A DNA stretch of 64,000 nt from Trichlorobacter ammonificans (GTDB lineage: Bacteria > Desulfobacterota > Desulfuromonadia > Geobacterales > Pseudopelobacteraceae), in contig NZ_OW150024.1 of the NCBI RefSeq assembly GCF_933509905.1, forward strand, positions 2,964,001-3,028,000. Reading direction: 5' to 3'. The position numbers and the translations under genes were made by a program. The first letter of the stretch is position 1. Each line of letters begins with the position of its first letter. The notes beneath the pieces are model-generated. The model saw nothing but the letters and a program-made list of their open reading frames with translations. It had not been told where the DNA came from and ran no database searches. Below, piece by piece: positions 9,823 through 18,601 of this stretch.

Positions 9823-10578
9823 TCAGAAGTTGATATCCAGCTGGGTGGTAAAGGTAGGCTTGCCGCCATACAGCGTGGTTTGCCCGGGATTGTAGACGTT
9901 GGCCCCCACCAGCACCGACACATTGGGGGTAAAGGTCCAAGCGGCCCCCACCGAGATGGCGCCGAACGCATTATTGCCGCTCATATAGTCCACGCCCAGC
10001 CAGAGTTTGTCCGAAATTTCGCTGATGGTCCGGTCCCAGGACGCCAGCAGACCGACATTTTGTTTGGTACCGAGATTCTTCTCGGCGCCGTGGTAGCCGC
10101 CGACGGAGAACCGTCCCACCACCGGCAGGGTTTTGGCAACCAGCCCGTAGGCAATGTTCGAGGTGGTATTGCCGCCGGTCGCCCCGCGATCAAAGGTGCC
10201 GATGCCGAACATACCGGCGGCAACAGCCGGCTGGCCCTTGAAGAAAGCATCTTCGGGAATGGCACCCTTGAAGTTGAAGTAGGCCGGGTGCTGAGCCCCC
10301 ACGGAACCACCACCGTCGGTCAGAAAATCAACGCCGATCTCAAGCTTGAACTTCTCGAAGGGGAGCACGCCGACGGTCACGCCGGCATTGTAGTAGTTGG
10401 AGCCGGCATTGGCATTGTCGGAAAAGCGGACGTAGTTATCGATGCTGATGTTGACTTCCTTAAAACCTTTTGCGTCGGTGGACGGAATCCAGATCTGGCC
10501 GGACGGCGTCGCCATGGCGACGCCGGAACAGACGAGAGTCAGTGCTGCTGCCAGCAGGGAGCGGGTAAATGCCTTCAT
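9823..10578 (-). CDS. Small outer membrane beta-barrel protein of unknown function
   Basis: This is a 251-residue protein. Its N-terminal signal peptide (MKAFTRSLLAAALTLVCSG, cleavage probably after AMA) is followed by alternating polar and hydrophobic segments rich in Gly, Asn and aromatic residues. It ends in Asn-Phe, a typical outer membrane barrel terminus. I chose the ATG at 10578 because GGAGGAAACATC stands directly before it; a longer reading from 10617 has no such site. I do not recognise a named family. It could be a porin-like protein or a conserved barrel that accompanies the secretion locus. It has its own terminator, so it is probably transcribed alone. Confidence 0.8.
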   Translation of the reverse strand: MKAFTRSLLAAALTLVCSGVAMATPSGQIWIPSTDAKGFKEVNISIDNYVRFSDNANAGSNYYNAGVTVGVLPFEKFKLEIGVDFLTDGGGSVGAQHPAYFNFKGAIPEDAFFKGQPAVAAGMFGIGTFDRGATGGNTTSNIAYGLVAKTLPVVGRFSVGGYHGAEKNLGTKQNVGLLASWDRTISEISDKLWLGVDYMSGNNAFGAISVGAAWTFTPNVSVLVGANVYNPGQTTLYGGKPTFTTQLDINF

Positions 10579-10891
10579 GATGTTTCCTCCTTGGGGGTGT
10601 GGTTTGTTGCCGGTCATTGTGTCGCTACACGCCTCACGACCGTAACAGTAAGCATGCCAATTTCATCACCACACGCCGCGCCCCGAACAAGTGTAACAAT
10701 TTAAGCCACCTACACCTCAACACCCCATCAGGCACGCCGCCAGCCTGCCCCAAACGGGCAGCGCCGACGGCAGAGGCTGCCCAGGCATTCAGCAGCAGCT
10801 GATTCTTTTCATAACAGCACCAGCGCGGTATGTTTTTCAGGGAAAGTTGAGGTAGTATGGGACAACTTCGGGCATGACGGGAGAAGATGCA
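10579..10891. other. Divergent intergenic region between the barrel gene and ubiX
   Basis: This 313-bp region has no convincing gene. It must hold promoters for both flanking genes. Near ubiX it has three short related segments: CTGCCC (10745-10750), GGGCAGC (10756-10762) and GCTGCCC (10776-10782). The middle one can pair with either neighbour, giving two mutually exclusive hairpins. No T-run directly follows the second hairpin. I see no clear -35/-10 pair. Confidence 0.4.
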
Positions 10892-11494
10892 ATGAGGATA
10901 CTGCTTGCCATCACCGGCGCCTCCGGCGCCATCTACGGGCTGCGGCTGGCGGAAGAACTGCTGAAGAGTGGGGTGACACTGACCATGACGGCCAGCCCCA
11001 GCGGCATCGGGGTCTGTCGTTTCGAAACCGGGGTGGAACTGGCGGGAGAGCCAGGGGAAATCGCCCGGCTGCTGACGACCCGCTGGCAGACGTCACCGGA
11101 ACGGCTGAACTTCCGCGACTCCGCCGATCTCTGGGCGCCGGAAGCCAGCGGCTCCGCCGCACCGGACCTGATGATCGTGGCTCCGTGCAGCATGGGTACC
11201 CTGGGGCGGATAGCCGCCGGTCTTTCCGGCAGCCTGATCGAACGGGCCGCCGACGTCATGCTCAAGGAAGCCCGCCCCCTGATCCTGCTGCCGCGGGAAA
11301 CACCGCTCTCCGCCATCCACCTCGAAAACATGCTGCGCCTGTCGCAGGCCGGCGCCCGGATCGTACCGGCCATGCCGGCTTTCTACCATCAGCCGGCCTC
11401 CCTGGATGCACTGGTGGATTTCGTGGTGGGCAAGGTGCTGGATCAGGCCGGCGTCCCCCACACGCTCTTCAAACGGTGGGGCGATACGGCGTAG
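10892..11494 (+). CDS. ubiX: UbiX-type flavin prenyltransferase
   Basis: The product is 200 residues, the normal family length. It opens with ILLAITGASGAIYG, the flavin-binding start of UbiX/Pad1 proteins. VAPCSMGTLGRIAAGLSG is the conserved prenyl/flavin site, and RPLILLPRETPLS follows. The enzyme joins a dimethylallyl group to FMN to make prenylated FMN, the cofactor of UbiD decarboxylases. Its likely client UbiD lies 10 kb away (21656-23047). The ATG at 10892 has GGAGAAG before it; an ATG 18 bases upstream would place that site inside the gene. Confidence 0.95.
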   Translation: MRILLAITGASGAIYGLRLAEELLKSGVTLTMTASPSGIGVCRFETGVELAGEPGEIARLLTTRWQTSPERLNFRDSADLWAPEASGSAAPDLMIVAPCSMGTLGRIAAGLSGSLIERAADVMLKEARPLILLPRETPLSAIHLENMLRLSQAGARIVPAMPAFYHQPASLDALVDFVVGKVLDQAGVPHTLFKRWGDTA

Positions 11495-11513
11495 TTCACA
11501 CGGAGTCGCGTCT

Positions 11514-12770
11514 TCACTGCCGCACCTGGCCGTCGCCATAGACGATAAACTTGGTGGTGGTCAGATCCTCCAACCCCATGGGACCAAAAGAATGCAGCTT
11601 GGTGGTGGAGATGCCGATCTCCGCCCCCAACCCCAACTGGCCGCCGTCGTTGAAGCGGGTGGAGGCGTTCACCAGCACGCAGGAGGAGTTGACCTCACGG
11701 ATGAACCGCTGGGCATTGGCGTAGTCGCTGGTGATGATTGCCTCGCTGTGCAGCGAGCCGTAGCGGTTGATATGCTCGATGGCCTCGTCCATGTCACCCA
11801 CCACCTTGCAGGCCAGGATCAGCTCCAGGTACTCTGCGGCCCAGTCATCCTCCGTGGCGAGCGCCGCCTGGGGGGCGTAGCGCCGGAACTCGTCATCACC
11901 GCGCAGCTCCACCTGCAGATCCCCCAGGGTTTCGGCCAGCATCGGCACGAAGGCAGCCGCCACATCACGGTGGATCAGCAGTGTTTCCAGGGCATTGCAA
12001 ACGCCTGGCCGCTGGGTCTTGGCGTTGATGATGATCTTCGTCGCCATGGCAAAGTCGGCGCTGGCATCAACAAAGGCGTGGCAGACCCCCTTGTAGTGCT
12101 TGATCACCGGAATACGGGAGTGCTCCACCACAAAACGGATCAGGCTCTCACCACCGCGGGGTATGATCAGGTCGATCAGCTCCTCCTGCTTGAGCATCTC
12201 CAGCACCCCCGCCCGTTCCGTGAACGGAATCAGCGACAGGGCCGCTTCCGGTATGCCCAGTTCCTTCATCACTCCCTGCAGTAGTGACGCAATGGCGCGG
12301 TTGGAGTGGATCGCCTCGGAGCCGCCACGCAGGACCACGGCGTTGCCGGACTTCAGGCAGAGAGCGGCGGCATCGGCGGTCACGTTGGGCCGCGACTCGT
12401 AGACGATACCGATCACCCCCAGCGGTATCCGCATCTTGCCCACCATCAGCTCGTTGGGCCGCTTCCACATTTTGGTCACTTCACCCACCGGGTCCGGAAG
12501 GGCAGCCACTTCCCGCAGAGCGTCGGCCATGGCGGTGATCCGCTTCCCGTCCAGCATCAAGCGGTCCAGCATCGCCTCCGACAGTCCCTTGTCCCGGCCC
12601 GCTGCCAGATCCTTGCGGTTTTCCACCACCAGGCTTTCGGTGGCGGCCTCAAGGGCATCGGCCATCAGCAGCAGCATCCGGTTCTTGACGCTGGTGGAGA
12701 GCCGGGCCAGGGCGAAGGAGGCCTGACGGGCGTTGTGGGCTATGGTTGCTACCTGTTCGGCAATAGTCAT
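11514..12770 (-). CDS. proA: Glutamate-5-semialdehyde dehydrogenase (gamma-glutamyl phosphate reductase)
   Basis: At 418 residues it is the normal ProA length. It catalyses NADPH-dependent reduction of gamma-glutamyl phosphate to glutamate-5-semialdehyde, the second step of proline synthesis. The catalytic Cys sits in QRPGVCNALETLL, and GSEAIHSNRAI and the C-terminal GLGAEIGISTTKLHSFGPMG block are typical. Its ATG overlaps the glnE stop by four bases (TCAT on the plus strand), so it is translationally coupled to glnE. proB is not in the window. Confidence 0.97.
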   Translation of the reverse strand: MTIAEQVATIAHNARQASFALARLSTSVKNRMLLLMADALEAATESLVVENRKDLAAGRDKGLSEAMLDRLMLDGKRITAMADALREVAALPDPVGEVTKMWKRPNELMVGKMRIPLGVIGIVYESRPNVTADAAALCLKSGNAVVLRGGSEAIHSNRAIASLLQGVMKELGIPEAALSLIPFTERAGVLEMLKQEELIDLIIPRGGESLIRFVVEHSRIPVIKHYKGVCHAFVDASADFAMATKIIINAKTQRPGVCNALETLLIHRDVAAAFVPMLAETLGDLQVELRGDDEFRRYAPQAALATEDDWAAEYLELILACKVVGDMDEAIEHINRYGSLHSEAIITSDYANAQRFIREVNSSCVLVNASTRFNDGGQLGLGAEIGISTTKLHSFGPMGLEDLTTTKFIVYGDGQVRQ

Positions 12771-15700
12771 GGTGTTTTCTCCTCTTCGGCACCGGCCTGG
12801 TCCCCCAGTATCCGGTCATAGACGTTTCTGATCTTTTCCGTTGTTTCCCCGTAGTCCTGCATCAGCTGCCGGCCGGGATGGCGCAGCTTGGGATCGTAGC
12901 CCAGTCGCCTGGCCAGCTTATCCAGATAACGCTGGTCTCCCCCCAGGTCGTTGATGGAGTGGTCATGGATCAGACGCAGCCGGTTCTCCAGCTTGCGCAG
13001 AAATTTGTAGCCGCTGACCAGCGCCTCGGCATCCTCCAGCAGCAACAGCCCCAGGGCGCCGGCCTCGTTAATGACATCAACGGTGCGGACGATGCGAAGC
13101 TGCTGATGGTCCCAGCCGTGGCGCAGTTGCAGGTACTGGGCGACGAACTCCACATCCACCATCCCGCCCCGGCCGGTCTTGATGTTGTAGGCTCCCTCCC
13201 GCTCCCTGGCGATCTCGTTCTCCATGCGCATTCGCAGACGGTGGATCTCGCGGCGACCCTCGTCATCCAGACTGGCGCCGAAGACCGCCTGACTGAGTAC
13301 CTCGGCGATATTGCCGGCCAGTTCCGGTTCTCCCAGCACCACGCGCGCCTTGGAAAGAGCCTGCCGCTCCCAGACCTGGGCTTCGTTCCGGTGGTACTGG
13401 GCAAAGGATTCCAGTGACGTGACCAGGGGGCCGGCGTTACCCGAGGGGCGCAGGCGGGTATCCAGCTTGTAGACGTACCCCTCGCGGGTCTGGGTGGAGA
13501 GCACCGAGATCAGTTTCTGGGCCAGTTTGGCGAAATATTCATGATTGGTGATCTGCTTGCCGCCGTCGGTCATCCCCTGGCGGTCGTAAATAAAGATGAT
13601 ATCCAGGTCGGAGTGATAGTTGAGTTCCCGGCCTCCCATTTTCCCCATGCCGATGATCGCCATGCCGGCGGAAACGCTTCTCCCTTCCTCCAGATAGCAG
13701 GGACGGCCGAAGCGGGCCAGCTCAGCCGTGGCGATGCCGAAGGCCGCCTCCAGGCAGACCTCCGCCAGGGAGGTCAACTGCAGGGTAATGCTTCCCTGGC
13801 TCAGGTGGCCGTGAATATCGTTGAGACCGATGCGCAGAAACTCTTCGTGCCGATACCGCCGCAGCACGTCCAGCTGTGCTTCGAAATCCTCCGCTTGCAG
13901 CAGCAGGGCGCAGAGTTCCTCACTCATCACCTCTCGTGGCTTTACCATGGAGGCGTAGGTACGGGAAACCATCGCTTCCAGCAACTCCGGATGACTGATC
14001 AGGATCTTGGACAAAAACTCCGAGGTGCCGAACAGGGTCGCCAGCAGCTTCAGCGCTTCACGGTTCTCCGCCAGCAGGGCAAAGGTGGCGGAGCGGCCCG
14101 ACACCGCCGCAAAGAACCGTTCGGTGCTGGCCAGGGCCATATCCGGATCGGGGGACTCCAGCAGCGCCTGCAGAAAGGGAGGAGCGATGCGGGAAAGAAT
14201 ACGGCGGATTCGCTCCGTGGTGTTGCGCTTCAGCGCCCCCCCCCGCAGCATGGCCAGATTGTCGAAGGCCCGGTCCACATCCTCCAGTCCCCGCTGGGCC
14301 AGCATATCCTTGACCAGGTCCGGGTCGGCCTTGGCATCCAGCAGGTACAGGATCTCGGGGTTGACCTGCTGCTGTGCCGTCTGCTCCTGCTCGTAAAACA
14401 GGCCGCCGTAGATGGCCGAGACCCGACTGCGGTGCTGTTCCAGCACCTCCCGGAACCGCTGGACCCCGTTTTCCCGCAAAAAACCGCAACGCCGGGCCAG
14501 GGCGATCATCTCGTCCTCTTTGGCGGGGAGACTATGGGTCTGGCGCTCCTGCACCACCTGGATACGGTGCTCCACCGTGCGCAGGAAACGGTAGGCCTCG
14601 CTGAGATGCCGGCAGTCCTCCTCGCTGATCAGTCGCGCCTCCCGTAACAATTCCAGGGCAAACAGGGAGTTGCGCTCCCGCAGCTTCGCGGTCTTGCCGG
14701 CATAGACCAGTTGCAGGGCCTGAATGAAGAATTCGATTTCCCGGATACCGCCCCGGCCCAGCTTGAGGTTCTGCTCTCCTTCGCGGTTGCGGGCCAGGGA
14801 AGCATCGATTTTCTGTTTCATCAGCTTCATATCCTCGATCAGGGTGTAATCGAGGTACTTGCGATAGACAAAGGGGGACAGGGTCTGCAGAAGCTGTTCC
14901 CCCAACTCCTTCGAACCGGCCACCGGCCGTGCCTTCAGCATGGCGGTCCGCTCCCAGGACTGGCCCCAGGATTCATAGTATATTTCGGCGGAGCGGAGCG
15001 ACACCGCCATGTCCCCTGACTTCCCCTCGGGCCGCAACCCCACATCCACCCGGAAGACGAAACCATCCTCGGTGATCTGGTGCATGGCCCGGGTGGTCAG
15101 CTCTGCCAGCTTGTTGAAAAAAGCATGCAGCGACACGACCCCTTTCCGACCGCCCCGGCCGTCGTCAATCCCCGCCGTCTCCCCCTGGTCGGTTTCATAG
15201 AAATAGATAATGTCGATATCCGACGAAAAATTGAGCTCCCGACCACCAAGCTTGCCCATGCCGATGACGGTCATGGCCGCCTGCCGCCCCTCCGTAGTCA
15301 GGGGGAGGCCATGCTCACAGACCAGCAGACTCTGGCTGGTCTCAAGGGCAACCTGCAGGGTGGCGGACGCCAGATCGGACAGTTCCCTGGTCACCTCTTC
15401 AAGGGAGGCAAGGCCGTTTAGGTCGCGGGCAGCGATGCGCAGAATCTCGAATCGCTTGAAGCAGCGCAGCGTCTTCATCAGCAGCGCCATATCCGCCTGC
15501 TCCGGCAGGTCACGGCGCAGGGAGCCCAGCAGCTCAGACCGGCTGCGGGATTGCTCCAGTTCATTTCCAACGAACAGGCGGGTGAAGAAGCGGGGTTCCC
15601 GATAGATCAGGTTGGTCAGAAACGGGGAGGAGCCGCACAGCATCATGAACTGCGTCAGGCGACGGCGATGAGCAACCACCGCGACAAGCTGACTGCGCTC

Positions 15701-15949
15701 CACCACGCCGGCCAGGCGCTCGAATCCGTTCAGCGCCATGTCCGGCGACGGTGTATGCAGTGCCGCCAGGGTAATTTTCAGCAGCGTCTCGATGGAGAAA
15801 CCGTCCAGCAACAGCAGATTGGTTGCGGAACGCGACCCGTAGGCAAACCCCGATGATTCCAGCAACTGCACGAGCCCCTGGTGCCGGGACGGCTCGTCTT
15901 CCAGCGCCATGACCCAGGAAAAGCGATGATCGAAGCGGCTGCCGGGCAC
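12767..15949 (-). CDS. glnE: Glutamine synthetase adenylyltransferase / adenylyl-removing enzyme
   Basis: GlnE adds AMP to glutamine synthetase, or removes it, according to nitrogen status. The 1060-residue protein has the two-fold family architecture. The first nucleotidyltransferase domain has GMGKLGGRELNFSSDID at about residues 230-247, and the second has GMGKMGGRELNYHSDLD at about 763-780. Each is followed by a helical regulatory domain. Both metal-binding SDxD motifs are intact, so both activities are expected. The start is a GTG two bases after the mtnA stop; an ATG 39 bases inside has no better ribosome site. The order mtnA, glnE, proA suggests one transcript. Confidence 0.97.
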   Translation of the reverse strand: MPGSRFDHRFSWVMALEDEPSRHQGLVQLLESSGFAYGSRSATNLLLLDGFSIETLLKITLAALHTPSPDMALNGFERLAGVVERSQLVAVVAHRRRLTQFMMLCGSSPFLTNLIYREPRFFTRLFVGNELEQSRSRSELLGSLRRDLPEQADMALLMKTLRCFKRFEILRIAARDLNGLASLEEVTRELSDLASATLQVALETSQSLLVCEHGLPLTTEGRQAAMTVIGMGKLGGRELNFSSDIDIIYFYETDQGETAGIDDGRGGRKGVVSLHAFFNKLAELTTRAMHQITEDGFVFRVDVGLRPEGKSGDMAVSLRSAEIYYESWGQSWERTAMLKARPVAGSKELGEQLLQTLSPFVYRKYLDYTLIEDMKLMKQKIDASLARNREGEQNLKLGRGGIREIEFFIQALQLVYAGKTAKLRERNSLFALELLREARLISEEDCRHLSEAYRFLRTVEHRIQVVQERQTHSLPAKEDEMIALARRCGFLRENGVQRFREVLEQHRSRVSAIYGGLFYEQEQTAQQQVNPEILYLLDAKADPDLVKDMLAQRGLEDVDRAFDNLAMLRGGALKRNTTERIRRILSRIAPPFLQALLESPDPDMALASTERFFAAVSGRSATFALLAENREALKLLATLFGTSEFLSKILISHPELLEAMVSRTYASMVKPREVMSEELCALLLQAEDFEAQLDVLRRYRHEEFLRIGLNDIHGHLSQGSITLQLTSLAEVCLEAAFGIATAELARFGRPCYLEEGRSVSAGMAIIGMGKMGGRELNYHSDLDIIFIYDRQGMTDGGKQITNHEYFAKLAQKLISVLSTQTREGYVYKLDTRLRPSGNAGPLVTSLESFAQYHRNEAQVWERQALSKARVVLGEPELAGNIAEVLSQAVFGASLDDEGRREIHRLRMRMENEIAREREGAYNIKTGRGGMVDVEFVAQYLQLRHGWDHQQLRIVRTVDVINEAGALGLLLLEDAEALVSGYKFLRKLENRLRLIHDHSINDLGGDQRYLDKLARRLGYDPKLRHPGRQLMQDYGETTEKIRNVYDRILGDQAGAEEEKTP

Positions 15950-15951
15950 GG

Positions 15952-16992
15952 TCAGGCGCCGCCCAGCGCAGCCAGCTGGCTGGAGAAATCCCCGCGAACC
16001 ACCCCTTTTTCCGTAATAATGGCGGTAATATACCGGGCAGGCGTCACATCGAAGGAGGGGTTGCGTACGCCAATCCCTTCGGGTGCGATCGGCAGGCCGC
16101 GGATATGGGTCACTTCCGTGGAAGGACGCTCCTCGATCGGAATGCGGCTGCCGTCGCTGCAGGAAAGGTCGAGGGTCGAGACCGGCGCTGCCACGTAGAA
16201 GGGAATACCGTGCTCTCGTGCCAGGACCGCCACCGTGTAGGTGCCGATCTTGTTGGCGGTATCGCCGTTGGCGGCGATCCGGTCAGCTCCCACTACGCAG
16301 CAGGTGATCTCTCCCTTTGCCATGAAGAAACCGGCCATGTTGTCGGCGATCAGCGTCACCGGGATACCGTCCTTCATCAGCTCCCAGGCGGTAAGCCGCG
16401 CTCCCTGCAGCCAGGGACGGGTCTCGTCGGCAAAAACCCTGATGTTCTTTCCCGCCTCCTGGGCTGCCCGGATTACCCCCAGGGCCGTGCCGTAACCGGC
16501 GGTGGCCAGACCACCGGCATTGCAGTGGGTCAGCACCGTTGCCCCATGGGGAATGAGCTCTGCGCCATTTTGGCCTATGGCCTTGCAGATGGCCAGATCC
16601 TCCTGCTCGATCAGGATCGCCTCGCGGCGCAGCGCGGTGCGGATATCCTCCAGACTGCCGCCGCGGGCCGCTTCGGCGACCCGCTTCATCCGGTCAATGG
16701 CCCAGAAAAGGTTCACCGCCGTGGGGCGGGTACGGCCAATCACCTGGCAGACGTTCTCCAGTTGCCGGAAAAACGATTCCGCAGTATCGGCGACGATCTC
16801 CCGTGCTCCCAGGGCAATACCCATGGCTGCGGCCACCCCGATGGCCGGGGCTCCCCGCACGACCATCCCCCGTATCGCCTCGGCAACCGAGGTAAAATCG
16901 GTATAGCGGTTATAGATCTCCTCTGCGGGCAAGCGGGTCTGATCCAGCATCACCACTGCGTCATCACGCCATTCAATCGTACGAAACGCCAT
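15952..16992 (-). CDS. mtnA: S-methyl-5-thioribose-1-phosphate isomerase
   Basis: This 346-residue enzyme of methionine salvage converts methylthioribose-1-phosphate to methylthioribulose-1-phosphate. Family hallmarks are [13 protein letters not shown] near the N-terminus, the catalytic Cys in [12 protein letters not shown] and the catalytic Asp in [10 protein letters not shown]. No other methionine salvage gene is in the window. It is the first gene of the mtnA-glnE-proA run. Confidence 0.96.
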   Translation of the reverse strand: MAFRTIEWRDDAVVMLDQTRLPAEEIYNRYTDFTSVAEAIRGMVVRGAPAIGVAAAMGIALGAREIVADTAESFFRQLENVCQVIGRTRPTAVNLFWAIDRMKRVAEAARGGSLEDIRTALRREAILIEQEDLAICKAIGQNGAELIPHGATVLTHCNAGGLATAGYGTALGVIRAAQEAGKNIRVFADETRPWLQGARLTAWELMKDGIPVTLIADNMAGFFMAKGEITCCVVGADRIAANGDTANKIGTYTVAVLAREHGIPFYVAAPVSTLDLSCSDGSRIPIEERPSTEVTHIRGLPIAPEGIGVRNPSFDVTPARYITAIITEKGVVRGDFSSQLAALGGA

Positions 16993-17129
16993 CGGTCGCC
17001 GCTCCTTGTCAGGACTTGGTTCCAGATCGGAAACGAATCGTTTTCCGAGTGAAACCTAAATTGTTTCGTTATAGCGCCCGCACTATTCTCTTTCAACCGT
17101 AAAGAGCAAAAAACACCTTTCCGGTCCGG

Positions 17130-17158
17130 TTGACTTTTTCAATAACGACCACTATTAT
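17130..17158 (+). promoter_or_regulatory. Sigma-70 type promoter of the small gene
   Basis: TTGACT (17130-17135) and TATTAT (17153-17158) are separated by exactly 17 bp. Transcription should begin near 17165, about 38 bases before the ATG of the small ORF. This is among the best promoter matches in the window. Confidence 0.7.
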
Positions 17159-17202
17159 TTAAGCATACGAAGGGCAACATCATCGGAAAGGAGAATCCTG
17201 CC

Positions 17203-17277
17203 ATGTGGACTCAGCGCTTTAGAATTCGTCCGGTGTCTCACTGCAAGGAGGGGTGCCGAATCCGGCCCGTCGGGTGA
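17203..17277 (+). CDS. 24-residue Cys/Arg-rich peptide, possible leader peptide or small protein
   Basis: AAAGGAG lies 9 bases before an ATG that opens a 24-codon frame ending in TGA. The peptide begins MWTQRF and then contains RIRPV, SHCKEGC, RIRPV and a final Gly. The RIRPV motif therefore brackets a CxxxC pair, and the two copies use different codons, so the repetition is at protein level rather than a recent DNA duplication. The unit has its own promoter upstream and a strong terminator 22 bases after the stop. It may be a metal-binding or modified peptide, a regulatory leader for the adaptor gene at 17354, or a small RNA in which the ORF is incidental. I do not recognise a family. Confidence 0.5.
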   Translation: MWTQRFRIRPVSHCKEGCRIRPVG

Positions 17278-17299
17278 CGTTCCGGCGGGCGTTCTGATC

Positions 17300-17331
17300 A
17301 AAAACCCCGTGTCGGTTGACACGGGGTTTTT
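17300..17331. terminator. Strong symmetric terminator between the small gene and the MacA-like gene
   Basis: A perfect 14-bp stem (AAAAACCCCGTGTC with GACACGGGGTTTTT) and a GGTT loop end in a T-run on the plus strand. It has an A-run on the other side and so could work in both directions. It stands only 22 bases before the ATG at 17354. Confidence 0.9.
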
Positions 17332-17353
17332 CTTTCCGTACTCTTTGTGCGCC

Positions 17354-18568
17354 ATGAAAAAAATCGTCCTTACCGCATTGCTCGTGCTTGCCGGTGCCGG
17401 TGCCGTACTCTGGTACGTCAGTCAACGCAGCCCCGCCGTCAGTTTCAAGACCGCGAAGGTTGAAAAGGGCACCGTTGTTGCCGCCATATCGGCCACCGGC
17501 ACCGTGAATGCCGTGACCACGGTCCAAGTGGGCTCCCAGGTTTCCGGCACCATCCAGAAGTTGCTGGTGGACTACAACTCGCGGGTCAGAAAGGGAGAGG
17601 TGATCGCGGAGATCGACCCGGCCCTGTTTCTGGCCCAGGTTGAGCAGGCTCGCGGCAATGCTCTGAACGCCCAGGCAAACCTGCAGAAGGCACGGGTAAC
17701 CCTGGCCGATGCCACGCGGACCCTGGAGCGAAACCGCCCGCTGGTGGCCCAGGGGATCATCGCCCAGAGCGACTTCGACGCCTCCCAGACCGCCTATGAC
17801 GCAGCCCTTGCCGGTGTCAAGATTGCCGAAGCCGGCATCACCCAGACCCGCGGCGCGCTGCTGCAGGCGGAAACCAACCTGAAGAACAGCGTCATCCGCT
17901 CGCCGGTGGACGGTGTCGTCATCTCGCGCAGCGTTGACGTGGGCCAGACCGTGGCGGCGTCGTTCCAGACTCCCACCCTGTTCACCATCGCCCAGGACCT
18001 GACCAAAATGCAGATCGAAACCAGCGTGGACGAGGCTGATATCAGCAGGGCCCGCCTGGACCAGACTGCCACCTTCACCGTGGACGCCTATCCCGACCGC
18101 CGCTTCAGCGGCACGGTCTCCCAGATTCGCAGTGCCCCGGTCACGGTCCAGAACGTGGTCACCTACATCGTGGTCATCACCGTCGACAACCGGGACCTGC
18201 TCCTCAAGCCGGGCATGACCGCCAATGTTTCCATCGAAACCGGCCGGAGCGACGGTGTGCTCAAGGTACCGGCCGCTGCTCTGCGCTTCAAGCCCCGCAG
18301 CGACAAGGAAGGCAAGACAAACGGCGGAACACGGCCGACGAACCGGGAAAAGGGAGCCCCCCTAAAAAGCGGCGCCCCCAAGCAGCAGGTGTACGTGCTG
18401 AAGGAGGGCACCCCCCAGCCGGTTGCCGTGCAGACCGGACTTTCCGACGCACGCTTCGTCGAGATTACCGAGGGCACCCTGCAGGAAGGGGATGAACTGA
18501 TTATCGAACAGATCGACGGCTCGAAGAAGAAACCGGCCGGCGGCATGCCGATGGGACCGCGGATGTAG
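17354..18568 (+). CDS. MacA-like periplasmic adaptor (membrane fusion) protein
   Basis: This 404-residue HlyD/MacA-type protein has an N-terminal membrane anchor (about residues 2-20), a split lipoyl domain (VGSQVSGTIQKLL and SPVDGVVISRSVDVGQTV), a helical hairpin rich in Ala, Gln and Leu between the halves, and then beta-barrel and membrane-proximal domains. Adaptors of this type link an inner membrane transporter to an outer membrane channel. No MacB-type permease/ATPase follows; the next gene is gpmI, so the adaptor is an orphan here. The ATG at 17354 lacks a clear ribosome site, and no promoter fits between the terminator and the start. Expression may depend on terminator readthrough. A segment rich in Lys, Gly and Pro (about residues 317-343) is an unusual insertion. 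Confidence 0.9.
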   Translation: MKKIVLTALLVLAGAGAVLWYVSQRSPAVSFKTAKVEKGTVVAAISATGTVNAVTTVQVGSQVSGTIQKLLVDYNSRVRKGEVIAEIDPALFLAQVEQARGNALNAQANLQKARVTLADATRTLERNRPLVAQGIIAQSDFDASQTAYDAALAGVKIAEAGITQTRGALLQAETNLKNSVIRSPVDGVVISRSVDVGQTVAASFQTPTLFTIAQDLTKMQIETSVDEADISRARLDQTATFTVDAYPDRRFSGTVSQIRSAPVTVQNVVTYIVVITVDNRDLLLKPGMTANVSIETGRSDGVLKVPAAALRFKPRSDKEGKTNGGTRPTNREKGAPLKSGAPKQQVYVLKEGTPQPVAVQTGLSDARFVEITEGTLQEGDELIIEQIDGSKKKPAGGMPMGPRM

Positions 18569-18601
18569 CCTCCGCGCACCACCGGAAAGAAAGGCCCGCA
18601 G

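Noticed and set aside
10641-10660. Sigma-54-like promoter upstream of the barrel gene (TTGGCAT ... TGTTA on the minus strand)
   Set aside because: The -24 part is close but the -12 part lacks the required TGC, so the match is too weak to report as a feature.
17203-17300. Possible GEMM (c-di-GMP) riboswitch before the MacA-like gene
   Set aside because: The conserved GEMM core segments are not present. A short ORF with a good ribosome site explains the region better.
17275-17325. TGA of the small ORF as a selenocysteine codon with extension to the next stop
   Set aside because: The extension runs into the terminator stem and no convincing SECIS-like hairpin follows the TGA at the right distance.
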